Origin: Pomacea canaliculata
Taxonomy: Eukaryota; Mollusca; Gastropoda; Architaenioglossa; Ampullariidae
Assembly (NCBI RefSeq): GCF_003073045.1
Contig: NC_037599.1
Coordinates: 5,220,247-5,284,246, forward strand
Direction: 5' to 3'
Length of the DNA: 64,000 nucleotides
The notes below the pieces were generated by a model. The model was given only the letters and a program-made list of their open reading frames with translations, was not told the origin of the DNA and did no database searches. Positions 35,601 to 48,988 of the stretch are shown here, in pieces. Both the position numbers and the translations under genes were made by a program. Positions within the stretch are counted from its first letter, which is position 1; each line of letters opens with the position of its first letter.

Positions 35601-38600
35601 TTCACGAACTAGCATCCGACTCGTGTCCCGCGTCAAGCGACGTGTCCTATGGGAGCAGCTGTTATTATTACCACTCGGAGTCCAAGACCTGGGACATGGC
35701 CCAGAAGGCCTGTGAAGCTGAAGGAGGCGTGCTTACTTCCCTTAACTCCGAAACGGAAGTTGAAAAAGTGCTGGACGGCATCCGTGATATGGGCAAGAGG
35801 TAGTGTGAACTGGTGACCTTTAATGCAATAACTGTTAACCAATATATTTCATTTTGAATGCTTACGTCAGGGTTACCATCAATGAATTCCTTAGACCCAT
35901 CCTTCATTTATTGTTAGGGTAGCTTTCGTTGTGTGTGTGTGTGAGGGAGAGAGAGAGAGATTTATACTACAGCCTAGCGGGCATTCAACACAGAAAAATA
36001 CACACATGCGCACACGCGCACACGCACACAATGATTATAACAGCAGGGATAAGGCATTTTTCAAATACTTCATTCATAATTTATTTTCTTTCCTTGTATC
36101 CCTCCATCATCATTTTATATTTTACTTTGGTTCTTAGAGAATCAGTTGCAGACTACTGGATTGGGTTGACTAATCAAGGATGGTGGAGAGTACAGGTGGT
36201 GTGATGACACCCTGCTAAACAATGAGAAAATAGAAGGAAGATAAATCGTCGTCACTGGCGGACGGGGATGTGTGTCTGCGGACTCCAGCGACTCCAACTG
36301 GAACAGCGGCAACGTTTTGTACCTGAGGAACTGCAGTCTGAGCTATGCCTATGTGTGCGAGGTGAACTCAAGTAAGTTTACAGAACGCATGCGTGTGCGA
36401 GATGTCAAAGGTCATCACAAGCGTGTGTGTTTGTGTATGGTGGTGGTGGGAGGAATAATGTTGCAACTAAAGATGACAGGTAAGTGTCACAGGAGATCAC
36501 ACCTGCGAGGTGACAAATAGGTATGTGATGTGAATGAGTAAACGAGTCATTTTAACGATTTTATGCTGCTGTACTTTGTTATGCTTCCAGTGTATTTATT
36601 TGTTATTTATCTCCCTGATGATGTACACAATTTTTTCTTTAGGAAGGGGGAGGGTAAACGCGTATCATAAACCTATATTGTTAGTGGAATCCCTGTATTA
36701 TATACATTAAGTTGGGTATTGCAAAACAAAACAAAGCAAAACATAAAAGAGGCGGAGGAAGCTATATTAGATTTCACAAATAAGCATGTATCTAAGCGAG
36801 TTGAAAATAGTGAACAAATGAATGAATGAGGCAATAATTCAATGAATCACTATTTATCGCAGAGGCAATATTGTTTATGTCGATAAAAGTAGAAACAAAG
36901 ATTAATGAAATAATCCTGCGACACGAAGAAGGAAAAGAAAAATCAGAAGAAGGAAGAAAGAAAGAAAAAGAAGAAGAAAGACAGAACACGAAAAAATGAA
37001 GAAGGAAAAACGGCCTTTGACATCGCTGCTTCCCAAATACTCCAACAATCATTGTCTTTATCGTGCCCACCTACAAGCACAGTACTGCCACTTCTAGAAC
37101 ACCAGCACGTGATCAAACGTGAAAGCTTCAGACCACGGCCTTGTGTCACGTGCTTCATACCACGTGTTGCTCTTTGCCTTGTGATCTTCTATCTAACACG
37201 TGTGCTAGAAGCTGTTGCAACTTGTCTGTGCCTGCAGCTGCTGCAGTCTGGAGTCCCTGGGGCTCGTGGAGCAAGTGCAGCGCCACCTGTGGTTTCGGCA
37301 TCAGAACGAGGTCTCGCAATTGCACCGCAGGGTCGCGGTGGTCTACAGCCAAGTGTTCTGGGACATCGAGCGAACAGGAGCAATGCCAAGCGCCAGACTG
37401 CCCAGCGTCCGGTAGGGTTCATCATGGTCTGTTCTTGTCATCACCTCATTTCATGTCACCAGCCTCCTTCATCTGTTAAAATATCTGACGCATCATGGGA
37501 ACGAAACTCGCGCCATGGAGAACATGCAGCCCAAGATTTCTTACATTATTCACATACAAACGACCCTAACCCTAATAGCCTCTAACCCAATGTTCAACTT
37601 CCATGGACTATGCAGTGTAGTTGAGGCTGACTGCTGCTCACATTCACCTCGGAACAGCCTCCAGACGCAATCCGATAGGCAAACGGTTTTCATTGAAGGA
37701 AATATCTTGGAAGACAACGAAAGATGAAGAGAAAGATAAGAAGAAACTTCAGTAGAGCTCGTTTGTGACGGATTCTGTGATTGCATCCACGAATTCAGAT
37801 CCCGTCGATCACCGATGCACACCTGATAAGATTTCTAGCGGTGTCACGTGGACGTTGTTAAGAGCCAGCCATTATCACCCAACGGCCTACTTACTGGCAA
37901 AGTGGTTTGTGTAACAAGGGTTTCATGACATGTAAATGATATCAACAACTGGGTAAAAGACAACACCCGTTTTCTATTTTCTGTTTGAATGAACTAGCAC
38001 GTGCGGCAGCCATCAGGACCAGTCGATCAGCAATCTCACCGATACTCCATTAAGGCGCAGAGTCTCGTTACTGCTTGAGTTCACACGAGCCAAGGAGGGA
38101 ATGGAATAGAGGGGCAGGAAATCTTTCCGTCTGGTAGAGAATTCTTCGATGGGTATAACCAGCTGTTTTAGAAGTCCAGAGAAAAGTAGTTATGTGGTTG
38201 ATAGGAAGGTGTCAAAAAATAAAAGGAATTCGGCGAAGTCCCGCTATCGTGAGTGCCAGGTGAAGACAGAAATGTTGATGTATCCATTCGTTCACCTCCA
38301 TTCATTCATTTTGGTGCATTTTCCTCCTTCTTTTACTTTCCGCTGTCAACAATAGGAGTACAACAATTGAAACGTATAATGGATAACACTTCTTTCTTTC
38401 ATTCCCATCACCATCAGTGACCTTCTGGGATATAAATCTCTATAACAAAGAATATATGACCAGCAGATACTACGAACAGCCATGTGAGATGCTCTTTTCT
38501 TGCCTCTTTAAGGCTACACTGGTCTGTATTACATGCCCGTTCAAAACTACACCCATCTTCTCTACTGATTCTTTATGACTTATTTTTGTTACATCTTTAA

Positions 38601-41600
38601 GGCTACATTCTTCACCATTGTCGCCCTGTTGAACACAAGCACTCGTGGTTACACACGCATCTGATAGTCTGTCTGCATGTCAGCGTGTTTAATTTTTCTC
38701 GCACGTGGATAATCACATGATGAGTAGTTGAGTAGACATTAAAAAAAAAACAACCGAAGAAAGCGATAGCATACAAACATAATTTCAGACAACTGAAATT
38801 AATCGCAAGATTAATACGACCCGCTTAGTGTCAACATGAGTTCACTGTAATCACCTTCAGGGGTCATTACCGGATCGCTCGCGGCAAGATTTTATGGGTG
38901 TGGGCATCCGTGGGCAGGGCTAGAAAAAACACACTTAAAGGGGTGTGCCGACAAAGGCCTTATACAGTCAGCTACCCACTCTCCGATATAAATGCTTTTA
39001 CCTGTTAATATTTTTATGTCGCTGTTGAACGAGTCTCCCACTGACCAACTAATTGTTTTTATCGGTCGTTATTTGCTAGGGGCTTGGAACTACAAGAGGC
39101 TGCACTCTCTCTCTTTCTCTCCCCTATGCACATAAACTAAAAATATTATGTTTACAGAAAGCAATGTTTTTGGATCATCCCACATCCGTAAAACAATGGA
39201 CAAATCATTATTTTGTAATTTGAACATGATTGTCTGTCACTGAGTGCAGAGTAATTGTGGGTCCACTACACCTCAATGTTAATAACAGATTTGACTTTGT
39301 ATGTCTCGTGGTCTTGAAAGAACAGAGTACTAAAACGTGTTTTAACATTACGACTTCATTATCTGGATCCTTAGAACAGAACATTCCTTTTGAAAAAGAA
39401 ATATTTTGTCAAATAAAATTGCTTTCTTTGACGTGGGGCCTAAGAGGGGTTAAAAGTTACTCGTTCATGCCTGCATAAAAAGTTGATGTTTATTGACTAT
39501 TTTTTCCGTGTTCTTTAAGTGCACAAATGAAAAGCGTTTAACTCTGATGAGATTCTCTCGTCAAGTTGTGTTCTCAATGCCGAGGAATCAATGGACGCAG
39601 TTGGCTGTGAGAAAACATCGGCTACGGTTACAATACAATGTTAGTGCAGTCTGGGCTACACAGTCTCACGGCTATCGACACCTCCCATAGAGCCTGCAAA
39701 TGTCTTCCCTGCAGTTCCTCCTCCTCTCTCTTCCCATTCCTTTCATCCTCTGGGTGAAGGCATCCTCCTCCTCCTCCATCGTCCATCGCCGTTGCCTTTA
39801 ACAGCAACACAACCACCACCTTATTTTCCCTCCTTCATTTTATCTTCTTCGACCCACTACATTAACCTGTTCGCTGACCTCACGTGTTCAGAAACCGTGA
39901 AGAAGGATGGTTCTATTCAATTGTTCCTCTACTGACCGAGAGCAGAAAACGAGTGTTACAGAAGGCAAATTTCAGCAGATGTGATGGAATAAAGGATAAA
40001 TGCATACAATATCCAGAGAAACAATGGTTTTAAGCAGATGTGGAGACGGCTTCAGATTTCACTCTACTTTCTTAGTCTTTTGTCTCCCTTTTCTTAGCTT
40101 TTTCGCTTTTCTCTTCTCTTTTTGCTATTCTCCCCTGGAGTTACCGACGATTTTGTTAAAAATTCGGAAATTTACAAATTTAGATGCAATGTAATGTAAA
40201 CTTTGACTTGTATTGTTTATTTCTGGTTTCAGATTCAACATGGAGCACATGGACGGCATGGAGCGCGTGCTCCGTTACGTGTGGGCAAGGTCAAAAGTCG
40301 AGATCTCGCTCCTGCGGAAATTCTACCCTGGAAAACCAATCATGCCCCGGAAATAATAATGAGACAACAAACTGTCAGATTCAGAGCTGTCCAGGTGAGA
40401 CGGATTCCTTGTTGTTTAAGGATCTCTGGTATCTTGAAGAAGACGAAGAATTATTTATGATTGAAGGGTAAAGATTGGTGATTGAAGATTGGCGATCCAT
40501 AATAAAGAAGGCAATTGGACAAGTGTGCCACTATTTTTCTTTTCATAAACAGACGATGCCTGGGAATGAAATATGAGCTGCGTGGGGAGTATTTTTCTTG
40601 TTTGGGTACGATTCAGCGTAAGATACTTATTTTATTTATGGGCAAATACCTTCCTTGTGTTCTCTAGATACACCACACAAACATCACCATGCAGAGTAGA
40701 GGTCAACAAAGTCAACACCACTGATGTCAGGATTAGACGTGTTTATGTTTTACTGTGAAGGCCACAGATGTCAGGATTTATATTTACATGCATATATTTA
40801 TACTGTGAAGACCTCAACTATTAGGAGAGCATGGACTATACGCTTATTAGACGTATCTGTGTACAGACTTCTACCAATGCATCGTTATGTTTGTAGCATG
40901 TACTAAAGAGCAGTATTCACCAAGATTTGGAGAACAGTATCTTACCTTGAGCTTAACCAAGTTATTAGCAAAAACTGTGCACTCTACAGACCTTTAAAAC
41001 TTGCGTAAATATTCACAATTTCTCAGGCATTTGGTGAACATGAAATACATTGAAAACGCTTAAAGACTTTTTCCAAAATCAATCTGTACAGAGTGGTCGG
41101 ACTGGGGCTCGTGGGGAAGCTGCAGCGAAACCTGCGGGGAAGGGGAGAGAACCCGGCCTCGATCGTGTACCACGGGCGATAACAAAGACTGCAGCGGCAC
41201 CCAAGAAGACAAGGAAGCCTGTAATTTAGGCCAGTGTTCCGGTAAGCCGAGTTATCCCACCTGCATTTGCTTTTTACGTGCGCTTCTGTGTGTGTGGACA
41301 CGCGTATGGGCAGGCGATACGAATGCTGAGACAAACAACTGATCTCTACTTGCCTGTTTCAGTAAGTATTAACTATTTATTCCGGGTGTTTTCAGGTCAC
41401 GTGACAGCGGGGAGGTGGGCAGAGTGGAGTCCATGGACATCGTGTAGCAGCACGTGCGGCAAGGGTAACCGCACGCGAACGAGGTCTTGTGTCCAGGAAG
41501 ACGGCACGCCATCTAGCGGCTGCAATGGTCCGCAGTCCTCGGTGGTAACCTGTGTCCCACAATGCCCAGGTCAGACAATACACATTCTTGCTATTCCAGT

Positions 41601-42327
41601 ACAACCACGCTGCCAACACATAGATAACTATCACAGTTATATCGTATTTTGCTTGTGTAAGTAATGTGTACAATACTTTCTTCCTTTAGACTTGTATACA
41701 TGAGTCTGTGTGTCTGCAGAGGACGGAAGAGGTTTCCGTTAGTACAAATTTAAGTAGGTTTTGTAAAGCAGTGTATGTTTTGGTTGAGGACTGTGATATA
41801 CAAGCCATCATCAGCAGCAGCATCATCAGCAGCAGCACGGTTGTATTAATCGCACATAGCTTTTCTCATGATCCTGCTTTTTCTTTACTGTTTCCTTACT
41901 TTGTGCATAATCGTGACCTTTGACTCCCTTCTTCGTGTGTTCAGGTCTCAGTAAAGCTGAGTTTGTGCAAGCCATACAGTCTGATCTAGACGATGAGACG
42001 ACCCGCAAAGCCATGGCCTGGGCCAAAGAGACTTCCAAGAGGAGAGAAAACGTCTTCAACACCAAGGGCGTCAGGGATTACAGAATTACTGGTCACGTGA
42101 TTCAGACCTTCTCGGTGTCGTCGAAGGTTCGCTGTGCTATGAAATGCCTGAGCTTCGACTCTTGCGGCTCGTTCAACTACGAATACAACTCCGATGGGAA
42201 TGGACTGCACACATGTCAGATAAACTCAGCGTCGAGTGAAGTGGCCAAAGCCAACTTGCAAAAGCAACCAGGATACATCTTCTACGACTACTCCATGTTC
42301 ACTCCATTTCAAGTGAACGGCAACTGA
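32686..42327 (+). CDS. Secreted C-type lectin - 4x thrombospondin type 1 - PAN/apple protein (lectin exon broken)
   Basis: Eight phase-compatible exons: 32686-32749 (signal peptide MFFKGLITSMAVLLTIGRSY), 35613-35799 and 36138-36371 (C-type lectin domain), 37238-37411, 40233-40394, 41092-41241 and 41396-41569 (one TSP1 repeat each), and 41945-42327 (PAN/apple domain, stop TGA). Without the lesion it would be about 508 residues. The lectin part has SCYYYHSESKTWDMAQKAC, DYWIGLTNQG, SNWNSGN and CSLSYAYVCEV. Each TSP1 has a WxxWxxW tract (C-mannosylation type) and CSxTCG (O-fucosylation type): WSPWGSW/CSATCG, WSTWTAW/CSVTCG, WSDWGSW/CSETCG and WAEWSPW/CSSTCG. The PAN part has VRCAMKCLSFDSCGSFNYE. 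The TSP1 exons are phase 1-1, the usual shuffling unit. The lectin exon has a +1 shift near 36196 and a TAA at 36242, so the gene may be a pseudogene or hold an assembly error. The role is inferred as secreted glycan binding in matrix or immunity. The signal exon lies 2.9 kb upstream and is the least certain link. Confidence 0.75.
34981..35018 (+). repeat. Pyrimidine tract in the lectin gene's first intron
   Basis: A CT-rich run passes into a long T homopolymer. It has no coding meaning and is prone to length error in assembly. Confidence 0.8.
35613..36371 (+). pseudogene. C-type lectin domain exons with frameshift and in-frame stop
   Basis: The first lectin exon (35613-35799) is clean. In the second (36138-36371) the reading frame for YWIGLTNQGWWRVQ ends at 36195. 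The continuing lectin sequence WCDDTLLNN is one frame over, starting at 36197, and that frame meets TAA at 36242-36244 before GGRGCVSADSSDSNW. The exon is one base longer than phase requires. An alternative is an 88-base intron (36201-36288, GT-AG, right phase) that would restore frame but remove the conserved W..DxT segment. Confidence 0.6.
35928..36030 (+). repeat. GT, GA and CA microsatellites
   Basis: Short GT and GA runs (35930-35960) and a CA-rich run (36000-36030) lie in the intron between the two lectin exons. Confidence 0.85.
36920..36990 (+). repeat. Purine-rich (GAA-type) tract
   Basis: An imperfect run of GAA, AAG and AAGG units lies in the intron before the first TSP1 exon. It is a simple low-complexity tract. 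Confidence 0.8.
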
Positions 42328-45300
42328 ATGTGTGATACCCGGGTACAGCAGGTTTCGTTTGTGTGTGTGCATCAAGTGAACTTACTCTCTACAGTTGGCT
42401 CGAACACATATCCCACGTATTCTGTTGGATCATCTAGAAACTCTCATCTGTATATCCATTGCGAGATCGAGTTGCCCTTAAACTATCGGCCTCCCTAAGT
42501 TTGCTAGAAGTTTCTCGATGTCAAGAATAAGGTACCGGAGACAAGACATGTTAAAGTCTTGCCAGTTGCAAGGAGAAGCGTGGATATCGATTGATTGATT
42601 AATTAATGGATGGATGGAAGATAGGCCAAGAACGTGCGGCTGAAAGTTTCCTTTTTCAAGGACGTTGTGAAAAGAAAGGCGGGATAGGGGTGATGTACCC
42701 CTTTTCCCGCCTTCTTTACTTTGCTCCAACGTCCAACCCAGGAGGAGGACTGTCCACATCCGGACAAGTAATTCCGGAGCGGTGTAACAGGAAGTCAGAG
42801 ACTGTGGTTAAGAGCCGGATGTTGAGGGAGTGGCGGCGCTTAAAGGCGCTAATCGAACGTCGCTCGATCTCACGTCAGTGTGAATAACGGCCCCTGAAAG
42901 ACGCAGACTCTCGTGAAACAACAGACACCACGAGACTTTCCTCACGTGCCTCATGCTCACCACTCCGCCTGTCCACCCGCATTCTAGACGTCTACCTTTC
43001 TGTACATAACAAGAAAGCTACCCAGTTTCCACAAACACTTATGCAGCTAGCATCAAAAGAAACAATTTCCGTGCAAGCAACACACTTTCAACATCCGCCA
43101 TTATCTTCGGTGAATTAACGATAACAGTCTCCTGTCCTTGAAGCAGCAAATCCCTCAGGCTGTGGTCTGTGCAGTTTCATCTAAGCACGGGTGTGAAGCC
43201 TGTAACTAACGCTAGATCGTCAGTCGTGTGTTTTACCATAGAAGAACACGTGACTAGTGTGATGACGTCATGATTGTGCGCGGCTCACGGCAGGGCTGTG
43301 GTTGGCTGTCTTACTCGCGATGAACTCATAATAAACGAGTAAGCACTAGTCACGCTCAGTGGTTTCCGTTCTGACGACTTCGTGTCTATTTTGTTGTGTT
43401 TATCGCTTTTGAGAAAGTCCCGGGGTCAGCGGATTCAACTTCGCACTTAATAAATCACACCGTCGACTGAACACTTCTGTGACAAACCTCCATTGACTAA
43501 AGTGAATGCCGTAGGACTTGTTTGGCGATGGATACTATCTAAGGAAAACACTCTCGTCCCCAATTCAAGAATGTTTGTTCCAAATGACAGACAAAATTAC
43601 GATGACCCCGGTGAGAGGGCAAAAGAGTGAAGGGAGAAAGCTGTTGAGGGCAAATAGGGGCACTGTGCCCTAGTTCGACTCGTATCAACGAGACAATCGA
43701 CACTGTGATTTGTGACAAACACACTAGTCTGGACATGTGACAGTTGTTGGAGAACTGAATGCCTTAATAGTAACATTATTCGGAAAGGCTCCATAAATTG
43801 TTTAGATGCTCAAGACATTTTCTAGGAAGAAAAAATGCCCAACCAAACAACGGAATTTAGAAGACAACAACACTTAGAAGTATGTGTTCTTAGTCGATAT
43901 ACGAGCAGAGCAGAAAAAACTAGCTTACAATCTGCGGTGATATGGTTTCCATCACACGAGGCAAATAGGACATTCCTCGTGCGGTCGCAGACTAGCTGCC
44001 CAGCTGGTGTTGCAGATTAGGTGACCTAGAAAATAGGCAGCCATGTGTAAAGGCTAACACCAGTGTAAAAATATTTTCTGATCAAACAGCTGAATTCATT
44101 AGGAGACAATGATTCCAGAAATCGGAACAAAACAAACAAACAAACCAAAAAATAAATTAAAAAAAAAAATAATCGTTTACGAGACCTCAACCGTAAGCAT
44201 CGCCATTCTCAGCGAGGTTTTGGAAAGAGGTCAAGAGGTCATTTTCTACGACATTAGCTGCAGCCTTCATTGTCTCCAGCAGCCAGAATTTAGGTCAATA
44301 GCCACTTGCTTTTCGAAAAGAAACATTCGCTATACATTTTTATCAAATGAAAAGCATTTCACATATAGGCCTTACATTTATGTGATCTAAGCTCTCTACC
44401 GTTGGTTGCACCCTTGACTGTGTAAACAGATTTAACTTCATCTTTGATTGCACGTGCTTGACCTCTTTCTGTGGCTTCCTTCCGAGGGGCGTATCGAAGG
44501 CTGTTATTTATTACAAGTTTGGGAAATATTATTTTGTTTTGATTTTGATCTTGATATTTTAAATAAGTGCACCACACTAGGCCCATAATTTCTGAAGTTC
44601 ATCTTTAATTTCGACGACACCGGTTATCAACCGCTACATGTTATGTGTGTCGGGAACCCGTTGTAGTCACAGTGTCACCCAGTTAGAACACATTGCACGT
44701 GTGCCCCGCACTGCACGCTCTTTTTACCTCGTAGCCAGAGTGGAAAGAGAGGCTCCAGTCGAGTCTTTTTGGAAATAACAGTACAAAAAGGAAGAGAGAC
44801 TTGTGGAAGAAAGAAAGAAAAGACAGGGAAAGAAGGCAGGGCAAAAAGAGTTTTCATAATCATGACTGGGGGCATTCAACACCAAATGTACAGCAAACAA
44901 ATACGCAAATTAAAAAAATTACATAATTAAAATGGTATATACTACACATATACACATAAAGCAAGAGTAAAAATAACATCAAACAGATATCGTTTATGTA
45001 GTATGAACTAAAAATAGGCGTGTATAATTTCTAAAAATGTCTGCTCTTCTGTTAATAAAAAAATATTATGTCTACGACTTGTTTGTTACGTCATCTAATG
45101 AATGAATGAAAAAATGACAGAAAGGAATAAATTTATTTTAAAAAATGAAAAAAGAGAGTGAACAGGAAAACTAAATGACACACGAAAGAAAGTTATTGCT
45201 CGTTTAAAGTGTCAGAGATGGTTAAAGGAGATATAGGAGAGAGGGTCACGCTTCAGGCTGGTCTTTGTAATGGTGAACCACTTACCATTACTAATACTAA

Positions 45301-48300
45301 GGACTAGGAATTTTATCATGTTATCTTAAGAAAGAATACTTTTCTGAGGTGAGTGCTTGCATCAACACAGAAGTTTAACAGCATCACAGAAGCAAAGAGC
45401 ACCACACCATACAGGACGATCTTCCCTCCTGCGAAGAGCGAGGTCGAGGCGGAACTGTAACACCGACATTCCTCAACAACAAGTGTGACAGACATAAACC
45501 ATCATTAGCTTTCATCTTGAGCTTATCTTGAGCCTGAAATAACTTTAGTAGGGGTGACAGATGTTAGAATGAAGCGATCCTTTTTTGAGGTAGAGGGGAA
45601 ATGGAAGGTGGGAGGTCTTTTTTAATCGCCTAGTTTATCTTTTGCCTGTTGATTTCAAAACGTCTCAATTATTTCTAATCTCCAATGTATACACTACTTA
45701 ACTCTATTTATATATCTGTGTAACTACTGATAGAGTTATATCTCACCTGCTATAAATTTAAACCTGGAAATGACGAAATACCTTTATATAAAGTCTGTCT
45801 CTGTCTGCAAGAGCGTGGAAAAAAACCCACACATGAAGAGAGGAGGGGTTAAAAAAGAGTGATGAACGGAGGTAGGGGAGAACGAAGAAGGAATAGATGA
45901 GTTACAATGTATATCGGTGCGAACACTTTGAGTTGGGTTACATGTGTAGTAAAGGTGGCCTCTCTCTGCTTGTTTGTCCACGTCGATGGCTCAGACAAGA
46001 ACCGAACAGCTCAGAGGAGGAAGGAAAGAAGGATTTAAATATGACAGATGACTGATCCTTCTTTTTCTTTATATCTTCGACAGAAAATCTATTCCGACCT
46101 AAAAGCTGTGTACCACATGTTATGAATGTGAGTTTCGTTCCCAGTGAAGGTAAATCGTTTTCTCAGTCTAATCTAATCTGCGCCGACAACGAGGCTGTAA
46201 CAGACGCAGGCTGTAAACACTGCTAGAGTAAACAACACTAATCTCGCCACATGCAGACGCCGCTCGTCTGCTAGAGGAGAATTTCAAGAGCTCACGTGAC
46301 CCTCCTACACGGCGAGAAAGTGCGGCGCATTCCCCCGACCGTACACGCATGCGCAGACACTCAACGTGCACTTGCTGCACGCTCACCATACTCATACAGC
46401 GCATGGCGTTTCAGATAACATTTATTTAATCATTGCTGGCAGATTGTGCTCTGAAGTCAGCAACAATCTCAGATATTGTTTCGGAAAATTGCTGTCTGGA
46501 GACAACAATGTCAGTCACAGTCTCTTAGACATTGTCACGCCATGAGCAGGGTGTTACAGGTCAAAGTACATGCAAGCATTGGAATAGGAAGTGACAGACT
46601 TTAATTTGTGGGCTTAACATAAAAAGCTATGCCTGACAGTAATTGTTTTAAATTTTCATCCTCATGTTTACGTACTCAGTTTCTGCGATCCATGGGCACA
46701 ACACTGATTTACAAGCTTGAGACTGAGTTGGCGATTGGATATCTGTTAGTTCGAGCTTTGTATCCAAAGTGGTTATTTTCTCTTTAGAATAATCTGATTC
46801 CTATTTTCTGTCCTAGGTTCATGCAAATGCTTCTTACTGTCTGTCTGTTGAATGCTGTATTAGAACATGTGTTGTACAGGAACCTGCTGGCTTCCTGGGT
46901 TTTAATACAACCACATGTTTCTCCGGAAAAGATAACAATGCAAGCCACACACAGGTTTGTAAACATACAGTAGGTAAGATTCCACACGACGCGTGGACAT
47001 GCTGGAGCCCGGATGGATCTCAGAAGCAGAATGTTGGTTGGTTGATTAGACAGGAAAGTTCGTCCACCTATATAGCAGGAAATTTGTGATCGTGCATTAT
47101 TGAAGGAATGATGAAAGATGACCACCCTGTGAACAGGACCCCATCAAGGGAGACAAAAATGTGACGAGATCTTGACCTACGACTTCACGGTTGGGGTCAT
47201 GACCTTTTGTCTGTCTGTCCCGATAACATTGCACCGCATGACACAACAGGATAAGAATCAAGCACAGAGGTGATGAAGACAGCACACCCACCACTCAATT
47301 CTTACAACTGACGAACCACGAAGCAGCCTGTGCTGCTGGTAAGACAATGAGACCACGACACCGAATCCTAGTCTCATGATGACGACAACGACGACATTCA
47401 GCAATGATAGGCACACCACATCCTTGTCTACGACATGCCGTAAACATCTTTTTTTTTTTCGTGCAACTGGAGCCCGTATGGCCTGTACCAAACCAGAGAA
47501 GATGGAGACAGCAGGAGTTATCAGCCCCAGTGATAGCATCTTGGGGGCGTCTATGGTTAATTAGTCTATGGTCGTCCACGGCTACAGCTGAGACAGCGAA
47601 GCAACAGCAGCAGCAGCAGCGGCCCCTATGTCCGTGCGTGTGTGTACAGCCAGGCGGCAAGGCACTGGAACACACCACACGCAGGGCGCGATGCACAACT
47701 CACCAAAGAGGTCCGTGAACCCAGTTAACCCTTTTTACCAGTAAAAGCTGTCTCGGATTTCACCCTTGCCGAGTTTTGGAGATGATTACGGTCATGTGTT
47801 AGCCTGTGTTGTAGTCCTGACGAGACTTTCCACATTTACTGAGATTACTTTAAAAGATTATATAAGCCACAGGACAAAATTATTCCACGAATGCCACCCT
47901 AACATAGCTGCAGACGATCCGGCTATCATTGGAGTATTATGAGTGATAAATGTCTGATTTAACTCAATCAACTCAAACTAATCAGCTTTAAAGCACAAAA
48001 CCTTTCATATAATTTTAACATAAAAAGAATGAAGAAATTGTGTTACTTCCCGAGTCAAGACAAACGTGCACTTGCGAGGGAAAGAAAAACAAGGTTTGGT
48101 AGAATGTTCCAGACAAGTGGTGTCAGGTGGATCATCTCCGGCTAATGTGTTGACTTGAGAATTCACTCATCTGCGGCGATAACCCCGAGTGAAAGGTGAG
48201 ACGACTACGCGCCCAGAGCCAAGAACTTGTAGCAGACGACACTAGAAGGTGGAGGTAGACCGTGGCAACATCCTTGTGGCTGTGGAGTTATACAACTCTG

Positions 48301-48988
48301 TGTATATAATTTAAAAAAGTTTCAACAACGGACCTCCACTTGTCAGAATCTGAATTCTTGGAGCAGACGTTGCTGTCGTGTTTGTGATTTCCATGGATAG
48401 CAAAAAATATTGGCATTAAATTCAGTTCAGCTTTTGGAATCACGCAGGATACCATCCAGTATTTTGTATCCTGTACCAGCGAAATACAGATGGGAGTCGG
48501 ATGAGTTTATTGTAATTTATGCCGTGTGATCGACTTTCAACGCTAACAAAGCTTTACAATGTTTAACTCTTCAGTGTCGTTATACTAATTCAGAAAACAA
48601 GTCCTGGATATTATTTGGAGTGTTCAGAGTCCCGGATGTAAGTGGAAAAAGGTGTTTGTGTATATCTGACTGGCTTTTCTAGACTAAAACTTTTTCTTCC
48701 TTTGGACGTGTCTGCTGAATTCCAGAAAACTATTTTACCACCCCACCAGTCTAACTATAGAAGTTTGTTAAGTGAAACTTGAGAGAAGACAAGAGAGACA
48801 ACAGCGTCAACACCCAAACGACGATTTATTTGGAGACACCAGCTACACCTAGAGCATTCGCAGACATTTTTACGAGTAGCAAAAAGCACTTCTTCAGTTT
48901 GTGTGTTTGGAGCTGGGGATGTACCTGTTATCAGACTGACCGAGTTACCCTCCCGTGACCTGCAAACTGTGACGTGTGACCTGCGAAG
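42328..48988. other. Gene-poor region between the lectin-TSP1-PAN gene and SVEP1
   Basis: The start is 3' UTR of the lectin gene; a possible AATAAA lies at 43330, 1 kb from the stop. There is no supported exon in 6.7 kb. A CRE-like TGACGTCA occurs near 43263 and a CAG run at 47603-47620. The last few hundred bases should hold the SVEP1 promoter and 5' UTR, with a TATA-like TATATAAT near 48303 that is not proven. The ORFs around 47300-47700 come from low-complexity repeats. Confidence 0.5.

Noticed and set aside
37561-37590. Telomere-like CCCTAACCCTAA
   Set aside because: Only two units, too short for an interstitial telomere block.
43262-43269. TGACGTCA CRE-like site
   Set aside because: It is a single 8-base match about 5.7 kb from the nearest start codon, so it carries no weight alone.
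47295-47718. Overlapping ORFs with Cys, His and Gln runs
   Set aside because: They are driven by CAG and GAC-type simple repeats and open in several frames at once.
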